From Spirosoma utsteinense (lineage in GTDB: Bacteria; Bacteroidota; Bacteroidia; Cytophagales; Spirosomataceae): 64,000 bases of DNA. A program made the translations under genes and the position numbers. The notes under the pieces were generated by a model. The model saw only the letters and a program-made list of their open reading frames with translations, ran no database searches and was not told the DNA's origin. Shown here piece after piece: positions 42,733 through 51,702 of this stretch. Each line of letters begins with the position of its first letter. Within the stretch, counting starts at the first letter, position 1. Location: NCBI RefSeq assembly GCF_014282275.1, contig NZ_VFIA01000025.1, positions 29,795-93,794 on the forward strand, read 5' to 3'.

Positions 42733-43761
42733 ATGAACGCAAAACCTATCCTGATGGCCAGTTTGCTGGCCGTGTCATTTTACCCGGTACTAGCTCAGAC
42801 CCCGTATCCGGCCATCGGTCAGATTGTACGGACTGATCCCCGCCTGGATAAGCTGATTCCGAAGAATGCCCAGATAGAAGTACTGGCCAGCGGATTTATG
42901 TGGACAGAAGGCCCGGTCTGGGTGAAAGGAAGTAGTCCTTACCTGCTTTTTTCCGATGTACCACAGAATACCATCTTCAAATGGACAGAAAAAGAGGGCG
43001 TTTCCCCTTTTCTGAAACCGTCAGGCTATACCGGCCTGGGTACCTATGGCGATGAACCCGGCTCCAATGGGTTAACGATCGATGGCAATGGACAGTTGAT
43101 TGCCTGTGAGCATGGCGACCGGCGAGTTACGGCCATGCCTATCAATGGAATTGGCGGCAAACGTACCCTTGCCGACAATTACAAAGGCAAGCGCTTTAAT
43201 AGCCCTAACGACGTGGTGGCACATCCGGACGGGAGCTATTATTTCACCGATCCACCTTATGGCCTGCCTAAGAAAGAAAAAGACCCAAGCCGGGAGACGA
43301 CCGATTTTGGCGTTTATCGAATAGCGCCAGCCCGTGGTGATCAGCCGGGTGTGGTATCATTGCTCACCAATGAGTTGACCCGTCCTAACGGGATTGCTTT
43401 GTCACCCGATCAGAAAACGCTTTATGTGGCGCAGTCAGATCCGGAACGACCCATGATCATGGCCTATCCAATGCAGGCAGATGGGTCTGTAGGCAAAGGG
43501 CGTGTCGTGTTCGGAGCCGAAGGGTTGAAAAAACAAGGGCTCTCCGGGGGCTTCGATGGTATGAAAGTAGACCGGGAGGGTAACCTCTGGGCCACTGGTC
43601 CCGGTGGGGTGCTGATCGTGTCGTCGGCAGGCGAATTGCTGGGCCATATTAACATTGGGGGTGCTACCGCTAACTGTGCCTGGGGCGATGATGGTTCTAC
43701 CCTGTATATCACGGCTGATATGTATCTCTGCCGAGTAAAGACAACAGCGCGGGGATGGTAG
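42733..43761 (+). CDS. SMP-30/gluconolactonase/LRE family protein
   Basis: The 342-residue protein has a signal peptide (MNAKPILMASLLAVSFYPVLAQT) and a six-bladed propeller pattern: WTEGPVWVKGSSPYLLFSDVPQN with the metal-binding Glu, NDVVAHPDGSYYFTDPPYGL with the Asn, NGIALSPDQKTLYVAQSD, and GGFDGMKVDREGNLWATGPGGVLI with the Asp. Family members are Ca2+- or Zn2+-dependent lactonases; a secreted sugar lactonase is a good guess. It is flanked by the MG2/plug gene and mrdA, with 57 and 66 bp gaps, all on the plus strand. Confidence 0.9.
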   Translation: MNAKPILMASLLAVSFYPVLAQTPYPAIGQIVRTDPRLDKLIPKNAQIEVLASGFMWTEGPVWVKGSSPYLLFSDVPQNTIFKWTEKEGVSPFLKPSGYTGLGTYGDEPGSNGLTIDGNGQLIACEHGDRRVTAMPINGIGGKRTLADNYKGKRFNSPNDVVAHPDGSYYFTDPPYGLPKKEKDPSRETTDFGVYRIAPARGDQPGVVSLLTNELTRPNGIALSPDQKTLYVAQSDPERPMIMAYPMQADGSVGKGRVVFGAEGLKKQGLSGGFDGMKVDREGNLWATGPGGVLIVSSAGELLGHINIGGATANCAWGDDGSTLYITADMYLCRVKTTARGW

Positions 43762-43775
43762 AAAAAAAGTTTGCT

Positions 43776-43783
43776 TATCTTTG
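43776..43783 (+). promoter_or_regulatory. Bacteroidota -7 element (TATCTTTG) for mrdA-rodA
   Basis: TATCTTTG fits TAnnTTTG and lies 44 bp before the mrdA ATG. No TTG at 19-21 bp spacing was found upstream. Confidence 0.4.
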
Positions 43784-43827
43784 GTATGGTTTCTTATTCG
43801 TAGCTTGGTTTAGGGGGTGTTCTCAGT

Positions 43828-45783
43828 ATGTTAGAGAATCGTAAGTGGGTTATCATCGGTGTTTTCTGCCTCGTTGGATTAACGTTTCTGGCGCGTTTGT
43901 TTTATTTACAGGTACTGGACGATACCTATTCGCTGGGGGCATCGAAAAACTCCATCAAGCGAGTGGTCGAAGTACCCTACCGGGGGCAGATCTATGATCG
44001 AAACAACGAACTGCTGGTTTATAATACGCCCGTTTACGACCTGTATGTAACACCTAAACAGGTACGAATTCCCGACACGACGGCTTTCTGCCAGATGATG
44101 GCTATTACCCGGTCGGATTTCGACAGCATCATGGGGCTGGCCAAAAATTACTCGTCACTGAAGCCGTCCTTATTCATGAGGCAACTGTCCAAAGAGGACT
44201 TTGCCCGTATTCAGGATGCCCTCGTCGATTACCGGGGTTTTGAGCCGGTCATCAGTGCGATGCGTACCTATCCGGCTCATACCATGGCCAATGCGTTGGG
44301 GTATGTTAGTGAAATTAGCCGCAAGAAACTCGACAATCAGGATATTCCGTATTACCGACAGGGGGATTATGTGGGTCATAACGGGCTGGAGGAGCAATAT
44401 GAAGAACAACTGCGTGGCAAGCGTGGGGTGAAATTCATGATGCAGAACGTACGTGGTGTTAACAAGGGGTCCTGGAAAAACGGAGCCTTCGATACGCTGG
44501 CTCTGGCTGGACAGAACCTGATTACAAGTATCGATGTGGAGGTTCAGCGCTATGCCGATAGTTTGATGGTCAACAAAGTAGGTTCGGTGGTGGCACTGGA
44601 GCCGGAAACAGGGGAAATTCTGGTCTCTGTCTCGGCGCCAACGTACGATCCTAACCTGTTATCGAGTCGGTCGTTCTCCAAGAATTATCGGGCGCTCATC
44701 AAAAACCCGTACAAGCCCCTGATCAACCGTCCCATTATGGCCAGCTACCGGCCCGGATCGACGTTTAAACTGATTCAGGCGCTGATTGCTCAACAGGACG
44801 GTTCGCTTCATCCAAGTATGGTATATGGGCATGGTGGTTCGCCAATGCGGTGCCACTGCCACGGAGGTCAGAATCTGCGCGGTGCCGTGCAGTATTCGTG
44901 CAACCCGTATTTCTACAACGTATTCCGAAAGTTTATCTACCACAACGGCGAGACCAACACCTTCAAGGCGTCGGCAGTTGGTATGCGAAAATGGCACGAC
45001 ATGGTCGAAAAGTTTGGCATCGGGCAACGGCTGGGGATCGATTTGCCAAGCGAGCTAAAAGGAAATCTGCCTACCGTCGATGATTACGACAAAATGTACC
45101 GCGGGCAGTACCGGTGGAAATTCTCGAATGTGTATTCTTTGAGCATCGGCGAAGGTGAATTGCTGATCAGCCCCATAAAACTGGCTAATCTGGCTGCTAC
45201 GATCGCCAACCGCGGCTATTACATCACTCCGCATTACATCAAAGGCTTTGGAAAGCCCGGTGTAGGTGTTCCGGCAGAATACCGGCAGCGGCACGAAACC
45301 GACATTGACCGGCAGTATTACCTGCCTGTCATTGAGGGAATGCGCGGAGCAGTGGTGCATGGAACAGTGACGCCCCTGGCCAATATTGCCGGCGTTGAAT
45401 TGTGTGGTAAAACCGGTACGTCGCAAAACGCAAAGCGCGGCCATAAATTTGACCACTCTATTTTTATCGGCTTTGCACCGATGAACAATCCGAAGATCGC
45501 CGTCGCCGTGTTTGTCGAGAATGCGGGCTGGGGAGGAGATGCTGCTGCTTCTGTAGCCGCGCTGGTCGCTGAGCGTTACCTGAAACGGAAAACCGAAGCA
45601 ACCCGGCTGGACCAGAAAGTCAAAGCTGCCAACTACCTGCCGCCTGTGGTGCCGGTCAAGCCGAAGGAACCGGTCCCTATACGTCCCCGAAAGGATTCGT
45701 CCCGGAAAGATTCCGTTCTCAAACCGCTTATGACCGGCATTAAACCCAAAAGCGTTGTGGTACCCGGCGTCAGCGGAAATTAA
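43828..45783 (+). CDS. mrdA: Penicillin-binding protein 2 (MrdA)
   Basis: The 651-residue class B PBP has one N-terminal helix (WVIIGVFCLVGLTFLARLFYLQVL), a dimerisation domain with RGQIYDRNNELLVYNTPVYDLYVTP, GLEEQYEEQLRGKRG, and a transpeptidase domain: SxxK in YRPGSTFKLIQAL, SxN in YSCNPYFYN, and KTG in LCGKTGTSQNAKRGHKFDHSIFIGFAP. The tail is basic and proline-rich (VPVKPKEPVPIRPRKDS). It works with RodA in rod elongation. The paired rodA follows 108 bp downstream. No mreBCD genes are present here. Confidence 0.95.
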   Translation: MLENRKWVIIGVFCLVGLTFLARLFYLQVLDDTYSLGASKNSIKRVVEVPYRGQIYDRNNELLVYNTPVYDLYVTPKQVRIPDTTAFCQMMAITRSDFDSIMGLAKNYSSLKPSLFMRQLSKEDFARIQDALVDYRGFEPVISAMRTYPAHTMANALGYVSEISRKKLDNQDIPYYRQGDYVGHNGLEEQYEEQLRGKRGVKFMMQNVRGVNKGSWKNGAFDTLALAGQNLITSIDVEVQRYADSLMVNKVGSVVALEPETGEILVSVSAPTYDPNLLSSRSFSKNYRALIKNPYKPLINRPIMASYRPGSTFKLIQALIAQQDGSLHPSMVYGHGGSPMRCHCHGGQNLRGAVQYSCNPYFYNVFRKFIYHNGETNTFKASAVGMRKWHDMVEKFGIGQRLGIDLPSELKGNLPTVDDYDKMYRGQYRWKFSNVYSLSIGEGELLISPIKLANLAATIANRGYYITPHYIKGFGKPGVGVPAEYRQRHETDIDRQYYLPVIEGMRGAVVHGTVTPLANIAGVELCGKTGTSQNAKRGHKFDHSIFIGFAPMNNPKIAVAVFVENAGWGGDAAASVAALVAERYLKRKTEATRLDQKVKAANYLPPVVPVKPKEPVPIRPRKDSSRKDSVLKPLMTGIKPKSVVVPGVSGN

Positions 45784-45891
45784 CAGCGCGTTGATGAGTA
45801 CGCAGGTCAAAACGACTACAAATGGTCTGTTGCCCTGCCTGCTCCCCACTGCACAAACCCACCGTCTGAGCAACTATAAATACCAGGTCCT

Positions 45892-47169
45892 TTGGCTCGT
45901 AACGATCCCTTCTCTCAAAATATTGACTGGCTAACCCTGATCCTGTACCTGGGTTGTGTCCTGATCGGCTGGCTTAATGTCTATGCCGCCGTATATAGCC
46001 CCGAGGATCATACCAGCTTGTTCGACATGTCGACCAATGCCGGAAAACAGATGATGTGGATTGGCACAACGGTACTACTCATTATCTGCATTCTGGTTAT
46101 CAACCATAAGTTTTTCGACTCCTTCGCCTATCTCTTTTACGCGTTTATGATCGTGATGCTGATCCTGGTGTTGTTCCTGGGCTCTAACATCAATGGGTCG
46201 CGGTCGTGGTTCAAGTTTGGTGGGTTTTCTATTCAACCCGCTGAATTTGCCAAGGTTGCTACGGCGCTGGCACTGGCGAAATACCTGGATGTGCCGGGTA
46301 TGAATCTGACTCGCCAGAAAGATCTGCTTCGAATTGGGGGTATCATCGTGCTCCCCTGTATCCTGATTCTGGCGTCTAACGAAACCGGTTCAACCCTGGT
46401 GTTTGCTTCGTTTGTGATCATGCTTTACCGGGAAGGACTGCCGGGTTGGATACCAGCTGTAGGCATTACGGTAGCGGCTCTGTTCGTGCTGGCCCTTATT
46501 TTTCCGATGCTTTATATTGCCGCAGGAATAGTAGCGCTTTTTGCTGTCGTAGTCCTGCTGATGCCGCGCTACAATCGAACCATGAGTAATCTGATTTCCA
46601 TGGGTTTTATTGGCGTTGGCATGATGGTCATCGTAGCGGGTGTCGATTTCTTCGTGAACAACGTTTTGCAGAAGCACCAGCGCAACCGGATCAAAGTCCT
46701 TGTCGATCCAACTATCGATCCGTTAGGCGTAGGGTGGAACGTGACACAGGCCAAAATTGCCATCGGTTCAGGGCGGCTTCAGGGGAAAGGATTTCTGGAA
46801 GGTACTCAGACTAAATTCGATTTTGTCCCTGAGCAGAGCACTGATTTTATTTTTTGTACTGTAGGCGAAGAACACGGCTTCATTGGTAGTATGGTGGTCA
46901 TTGCGCTGTTCCTGGGCTTGCTAACGCGCATCATTATCCTGGCCGAAAAGCAACGGAGTAAGTTTGCGCGCGTATATGGGTACTGCGTAGCGGGCATTAT
47001 TTTCTTTCACGTTATGGTCAATATCGGTATGACCATTGGCCTCATGCCCGTCATCGGGATTCCTCTGCCATTTTTCAGCTACGGCGGTTCGTCGCTGTGG
47101 TCCTTCTCGATCCTGCTGTTTATCTTCCTCAAACTCGACTCCCGTCGAACCGCCCTGATGCGCCGGTAA
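45892..47169 (+). CDS. rodA: Rod shape-determining protein RodA (SEDS glycosyltransferase)
   Basis: The only start that keeps the first membrane helix is TTG at 45892: an in-frame stop lies 15 bp before it, and the next ATG would remove helix one. The 425-residue protein has about ten helices, with DWLTLILYLGCVLIGWLNVYAA first. SEDS motifs include SRSWFKFGGFSIQPAEFAKVATALALAKYL, LLRIGGIIVLPCILILASNETGSTLV and LPFFSYGGSSLWSFSI. RodA polymerises glycan and pairs with PBP2. Translation from TTG may keep its level low relative to mrdA. Confidence 0.93.
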   Translation: MARNDPFSQNIDWLTLILYLGCVLIGWLNVYAAVYSPEDHTSLFDMSTNAGKQMMWIGTTVLLIICILVINHKFFDSFAYLFYAFMIVMLILVLFLGSNINGSRSWFKFGGFSIQPAEFAKVATALALAKYLDVPGMNLTRQKDLLRIGGIIVLPCILILASNETGSTLVFASFVIMLYREGLPGWIPAVGITVAALFVLALIFPMLYIAAGIVALFAVVVLLMPRYNRTMSNLISMGFIGVGMMVIVAGVDFFVNNVLQKHQRNRIKVLVDPTIDPLGVGWNVTQAKIAIGSGRLQGKGFLEGTQTKFDFVPEQSTDFIFCTVGEEHGFIGSMVVIALFLGLLTRIIILAEKQRSKFARVYGYCVAGIIFFHVMVNIGMTIGLMPVIGIPLPFFSYGGSSLWSFSILLFIFLKLDSRRTALMRR

Positions 47170-47530
47170 CGGCCGGGCTTGTTGCCTTCTCAAATCACCC
47201 GTAAGAATAAGGAATCTGCCGTCCACCTCACCGTGGCTGCTGGTATTACCGTTGCCTGTAAAAAACGAAGATTGTATAGCGTGGACGATAACTGCCTACC
47301 CGTTGCGGAGCCTGATCAGCTGGTTATTGATAAAAATTAAGGCAACTAAGTAGCTGATTAGTAGTCGTATGGATTAGGTTTTGGGTTTTTATTTCGGAGG
47401 GATGAAAAAAAAAGCAATCCCGATGCAACCTCCAGCGGGGTGTTTTACATCTTCCTGTCAATTAACACAAGGAGTACATTCCTGAATCCTGACAACTTCA
47501 AATTTCCTAAACCATAATTTTCGAAACGCC
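47170..47530. other. 361-bp intergenic region, no clear gene
   Basis: The gap follows rodA and precedes an outer membrane protein gene. The only short frame worth naming is 47402-47485 (27 codons, MKKKAIPMQPPAGCF...), which has GGAGGG directly touching its ATG and no protein features. No terminator hairpin or TAnnTTTG element was recognised. Confidence 0.35.
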
Positions 47531-48250
47531 ATGAATTTCGTCCAACACATCCTCACCACGGCCTTGATAGCTACTTCGGCCGCATCGTTTGCTCAAACGA
47601 CGATCATCATCACCACCGATTCTTCGACTACACCCGTGAAGTCGAAAAAGTACATCGAACGTGTTACCAGCGACTTCAGTATCTATGCCGGGTTCAATAA
47701 TTTCAGTCAGTCACCGGCAGGCTTCAAAGGAGATGGTGGCGCGTTCAGCCCGATTGGCTCCCGGTTTGTGGCCCTGGCCTGGCAGAAACGAATTCCATTA
47801 GCCGTGAACGGGTCAACCAAACTGCGGCTTGTTACGGGTCCGGAAGTTGCCTGGAATAATTTCATGTTCGAAGATTCCGACAAACTGGTCGAGCGGAATA
47901 ATGAACTGATCGTGGAAGCATCCAGCGTTGAACTGCGCAAATCGAAGTTTGTGACAACACAGCTTAACCTACCCGTTATCCTGAACGTATCGTTCCGATC
48001 GGGCTTCACCATCGGTATGGGTGCTTATGCGGGTATACGCCTGGACAGCTACACAAAAGAAAAACCTCAAGGTGCCAGAGCTGTACGAACACATGGCGCC
48101 TTCAACCTGAATCCCGTCCGCTGGGGATTGACCACCGAATTAGGCTTCCGCGGTACTGCCAAACTGTTTGGTCGTTACGAACCCAATAGCCCGTTCCGTT
48201 CAGGGCAGGGGCCAGATGCCAGCGTGTGGGCGGTAGGCGTGAAATTTTGA
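47531..48250 (+). CDS. Outer membrane beta-barrel protein (PorT-like)
   Basis: The 239-residue protein has a signal peptide (MNFVQHILTTALIATSAASFAQ). The mature protein alternates aromatic beta-strands with short loops: FSIYAGFNNFSQSPAG, FVALAWQKRIPLA, KLRLVTGPEVAWNNFMFED, VTTQLNLPVILNVSFRSGFTIGMGAYAGIRLDSY and WGLTTELGFRGTAKLFGRYEPNSPF. The fold fits the small PorT-family or OmpW-like barrels common in Bacteroidota. Function unknown. Its 3' end overlaps the tail of an opposite-strand gene by 76 bp. Confidence 0.82.
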   Translation: MNFVQHILTTALIATSAASFAQTTIIITTDSSTTPVKSKKYIERVTSDFSIYAGFNNFSQSPAGFKGDGGAFSPIGSRFVALAWQKRIPLAVNGSTKLRLVTGPEVAWNNFMFEDSDKLVERNNELIVEASSVELRKSKFVTTQLNLPVILNVSFRSGFTIGMGAYAGIRLDSYTKEKPQGARAVRTHGAFNLNPVRWGLTTELGFRGTAKLFGRYEPNSPFRSGQGPDASVWAVGVKF

Positions 48251-48765
48251 GCGGTATGCTCAAGAAGTATCGTCCCGTTGAAATCTTTTTCCTGACTATA
48301 AATCGGAATGCCCAGTAGAGACCATACCATAATACCGACCGTCGAGTAATGAAGACGGAAGTCAGGACTAATACTGACTTCCGTATGCAGGAGAGACCAC
48401 CCAAGACCCGCCGTAAAACCGGTAAGCATAACGTAACTCTGGATATGTGTAGAGTCTGGGCGGTCTCTCCGGTTGATATAGACTCCCTGATCAAGACTGA
48501 TCGTGGGAAGATCCAGCAATGGAATGGTTCGGGTAATGACCGGATCGAGTTGGGGTGGGGCCGACAGCGTAGTCTCAAAGTGTACAGACTCCCCCTGTTT
48601 TTTGCCAGATGATTGACACATCGCCAGTATTAACAAAAACAGTAGACCAGTAGGTAACGCTCCGTACTGTTTGGAGAAATAACTAAATCTATTGGTAAAT
48701 ATTAGTAGCAGACTGGCGGTCAGTCCCAAGTTGAGTATCATCCAAACCAGGTGCAGGACGGCCAT
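48175..48765 (-). CDS. Hypothetical membrane protein overlapping the beta-barrel gene
   Basis: ATG 48765 opens a 196-residue frame. The N-terminus has two hydrophobic segments (LVWMILNLGLTASLLLIFTNRF and LPTGLLFLLILAMCQ). A further segment, YSTVGIMVWSLLGIPIYS, is near residue 145, and the rest is soluble. I do not recognise the family. The protein-like hydrophobic pattern and a proper ATG favour it over the other minus-strand frame in this stretch (48102-48578). The last 76 bp overlap the 3' end of the beta-barrel gene tail to tail. Confidence 0.5.
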   Translation of the reverse strand: MAVLHLVWMILNLGLTASLLLIFTNRFSYFSKQYGALPTGLLFLLILAMCQSSGKKQGESVHFETTLSAPPQLDPVITRTIPLLDLPTISLDQGVYINRRDRPDSTHIQSYVMLTGFTAGLGWSLLHTEVSISPDFRLHYSTVGIMVWSLLGIPIYSQEKDFNGTILLEHTAQNFTPTAHTLASGPCPERNGLLGS

Positions 48766-48952
48766 AGAAGTTGCTTTATCGATTGGGGACAGAAAAATAG
48801 TAAAATAGTAGGTGTCCCAAGCAACGTTTGCCTCTGTTCAGTCATCTTTTAGTCGAGTTACCTCTCCAATATACCAATACGCCCCTTAAATCCGCTTATC
48901 CTGCCGATCAGACCGCTTGTGTAAGATAAGGTACTTTGCGATGCCCACTACC

Positions 48953-48960
48953 TACCTTTG
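48953..48960 (+). promoter_or_regulatory. Bacteroidota -7 element (TACCTTTG)
   Basis: TACCTTTG fits TAnnTTTG and lies 51 bp before the ATG (49012) of the TonB receptor-like gene. Upstream TTG triplets are at 14 and 33 bp, outside the normal spacing. Confidence 0.45.
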
Positions 48961-49011
48961 CCATGTACTAAACGGAAAAAGTACGCCACAACCTTCTGGA
49001 AAATACTACTT

Positions 49012-51498
49012 ATGAAAACGATCTTAACCTTTTTCGCTCTTCTTATACTGGGTTGGACACAGGCCACAGGGCAAGTACTGACCCGTGGCAACGTAACCGG
49101 CGAGGTTGCCACTGCCTCAGGCAAGCCCCTGGAGTTTTCGACCATGATGCTGCTCAAAGCAACAGACTCGACCTTAGTAAAGGGTGCCATTAGCGATGCA
49201 TCCGGAAAGTATGTATTCGAAAGCGTTGGTGCAGGCCGCTACCTGGTGATGGCTCAGCAGATGGGTTATCGGAAAACGTATAGCCTACCGTTCGCGCTGG
49301 ACGAAACACATCCGGCTATCGAAGTGCCTGCGCTGGCTTTACCCGACGAGTCGAAAAGCCTGACCGAAGTAAACGTAGTGGCTAAAAAGCCCTTCATTGA
49401 ACAGCAGGTCGACCGGACGGTTGTCAACGTCGAGAACAGCATCGTTGCCAGTGGAAATACGGCGCTGGAGGTTCTTGAAAAGGCACCTGGTGTAACCATC
49501 GACCGGCAGAACGACCAAATCCAGCTGAAAGGTAAAGCGGGTGTAATCGTTTACATCGATGGTAAACAGACCTATCTATCACAACAGGAGGTATCGAATT
49601 TGCTTAAAAATACACCGTCCGACAATATTGCTACGATCGAGATCATCACTAACCCCGGCTCCAAATACGATGCCGCCGGTAACTCCGGGATCATCAACAT
49701 CAAGATGAAGAAAAATAAGAATTTCGGCACGAACGGATCGTTTATCGTCGGTACTGGTTATGGCTGGGTCAATAACCTCGTCGGTGCCCGCGATGATCTG
49801 CCTAAGTTCAACACCTCACTCAATGTGAACAACCGGAGTAGTAAAGTGAATCTCTTCGGTAATTACAGCTACGTAAATCGGGAAAGCGCGCAAAGCAACG
49901 AGTTGAACCGGGTCATCCCGTTTAATGGTACGACCACTTATTTCGATCAGCGGTCGTTCCGGCCGAATCAGTTTGTAGGTCATTCCTATAAAGGCGGACT
50001 GGACTACTTTATCAATTCGAAAAGTACAATTGGCGTGTTGGTCAACGGTTTTTCGAACGACTGGCGTTCAGGTGGTGCCAACAGTACGCTCATCAGCAAC
50101 GAAAATCGCCAGCTTACCAGCAATCCGGTGACGCAAACTAACATGGGCGAGTTTCTGCAAAACGTTACAGGTAACCTGAATTACAAATACGAATTCGATG
50201 GTAAGGGGCGTGAGTGGACGGTCGATGCGGATTATGTTCGCTACAAAGGTCACAACGACAATAACCTGAGCACTACGTACTACGGGCCAACTGGCGGCAC
50301 TATCCGGCCTAAACAGGATGTGCGCAACAATATGCCATCGGCAATCAACATCCTGGCGTTTAAAACGGATTACGTTCACCCACTGCCCAGGGGGGCCAAA
50401 GTGGAAGCCGGTCTGAAAAGTAGTTTCGTTAACGCAAACAACAATTCTATCTTCGACACATTGCAGCAGGAGTCGAGGGTGTGGTTTTTCGATGCCAGCC
50501 GCTCGAACCAGTTCAAATACGACGAAAATATCAACGCGGCTTACCTGAACTACGCGGGCAAAATAGGTAAAAAGCTAAAAGTACAAGCTGGGTTACGGGC
50601 TGAACACACGCACTCCGTTGGTATGTCGGTTACGCTGGACCAACGGGTTGAACGCAACTACCTGAACCTCTTTCCAACCCTGTTTTTGTCACGCCAACTT
50701 GACACCAATAACGTACTGAACCTGTCGTATAGCCGCCGGATCGATCGCCCGGATTACCAGAATCTGAATCCGTTCGTTTTCTTCCTGGACCCTTATACCT
50801 ACCAGCAGGGTAACCCGTTTCTACGGCCCCAGTATACAAACTCGGTTGAACTGACGCACGTGTTCAAAAGCACTGTTTCGACAACCTTAGGGGTTAGCCG
50901 CACAACGGATTTCATTAACCGGGAGACACCCCGGCAGATAGCGGCTCAGAATATTACGTACGTAACACCCGAAAACCTGGGCCACCTGGATAACGTGAAC
51001 CTGACCATCAGCTTCCCCGTACCCGTAACGAAATGGTGGCGCATGCAGAACAACGTCAGCACCTACTACACCCATTACCAGACGTTCTACTCCGGCACGC
51101 CTTACGAAGTGAAACTGTTTGCCTACAATTTATACACGTCGAACAATTTTACGCTGAGCAAAACGCTCTCCGCCGAGCTGTCGGCCTGGTATAATTCGGC
51201 CTCGCAGTATGGTTTCTACCGGGCAAAACCGATGGGTGCTTTTAGCCTGGGTGTTCAGAAAAAACTTATGGATGGAAAGGCTAACCTGAAATTGAACATC
51301 AACGATCCGTTCTGGCTCAACCAGTTCAACGGCCGGGCGGTGGTACAGGATATCAACTTCCGGGTACGGTCGCAGTGGGAGAGTCGTCGGGTGAATCTCA
51401 CCTTCACCTACCGCTTCGGCAACCAGAACGTGAAAAGCGAACGTCAGCGTAACTCTGCTACATCGGCCGAACAGAACCGGGTTAAAGGAGGTAACTAA
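49012..51498 (+). CDS. TonB-dependent receptor-like outer membrane beta-barrel protein
   Basis: The start is ATG 49012 since it opens a signal peptide (MKTILTFFALLILGWTQATGQ); the frame extends to 48958 over a promoter element. The 828-residue protein has an N-terminal carboxypeptidase-regulatory-like domain (VTGEVATASGKPLEFSTMMLLKATDSTLVKGAISDASGKY), a plug (VDRTVVNVENSIVASGNTALEVLEKAPGVTID, GVIVYIDGKQTYLSQQEV, IATIEIITNPGSKYDAAGNSGIINIKMKKN), and a barrel ending in VRSQWESRRVNLTFTYRFGNQ. This is the outer membrane beta-barrel type 3 class of TonB receptor relatives. Substrate unknown. Confidence 0.9.
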   Translation: MKTILTFFALLILGWTQATGQVLTRGNVTGEVATASGKPLEFSTMMLLKATDSTLVKGAISDASGKYVFESVGAGRYLVMAQQMGYRKTYSLPFALDETHPAIEVPALALPDESKSLTEVNVVAKKPFIEQQVDRTVVNVENSIVASGNTALEVLEKAPGVTIDRQNDQIQLKGKAGVIVYIDGKQTYLSQQEVSNLLKNTPSDNIATIEIITNPGSKYDAAGNSGIINIKMKKNKNFGTNGSFIVGTGYGWVNNLVGARDDLPKFNTSLNVNNRSSKVNLFGNYSYVNRESAQSNELNRVIPFNGTTTYFDQRSFRPNQFVGHSYKGGLDYFINSKSTIGVLVNGFSNDWRSGGANSTLISNENRQLTSNPVTQTNMGEFLQNVTGNLNYKYEFDGKGREWTVDADYVRYKGHNDNNLSTTYYGPTGGTIRPKQDVRNNMPSAINILAFKTDYVHPLPRGAKVEAGLKSSFVNANNNSIFDTLQQESRVWFFDASRSNQFKYDENINAAYLNYAGKIGKKLKVQAGLRAEHTHSVGMSVTLDQRVERNYLNLFPTLFLSRQLDTNNVLNLSYSRRIDRPDYQNLNPFVFFLDPYTYQQGNPFLRPQYTNSVELTHVFKSTVSTTLGVSRTTDFINRETPRQIAAQNITYVTPENLGHLDNVNLTISFPVPVTKWWRMQNNVSTYYTHYQTFYSGTPYEVKLFAYNLYTSNNFTLSKTLSAELSAWYNSASQYGFYRAKPMGAFSLGVQKKLMDGKANLKLNINDPFWLNQFNGRAVVQDINFRVRSQWESRRVNLTFTYRFGNQNVKSERQRNSATSAEQNRVKGGN

Positions 51499-51572
51499 GC
51501 AGGCATCAGGTTCAATCGATACATCACTCAGAAGAACTCATTAAAAATTTTAGTTTAGGTTAAGAAAACGCG

Positions 51573-51606
51573 AAAGCCAGTCCCGTCTTGAGGGCTGGCT
51601 TTTTTG
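51573..51606 (+). terminator. Rho-independent terminator after the TonB receptor-like gene
   Basis: AAAGCCAG and CTGGCTTT form the stem, with CCC/GGG extending it past one bulged base, and a T-run follows at 51600-51605. It closes the 49012-51498 gene. Confidence 0.7.
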
Positions 51607-51702
51607 TCATACCTGGCTTTTCGCCCCCACCGACTGGAGGGATTCAAACTATAGCCCATAGATTGAGTTGAGAATGTATAAAAAAACGCAGGTAACAACG
51701 AT

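Noticed and set aside
47402..47485. 27-codon frame MKKKAIPMQPPAGCF with an upstream GGAGGG
   Set aside because: The purine run touches the ATG, so it is not properly spaced as an RBS, and there is no conservation to judge.
48102..48578. 158-codon minus-strand frame competing with 48175-48765
   Set aside because: It is basic, low in hydrophobic helices and without a protein-like pattern; the other frame has better membrane segments.
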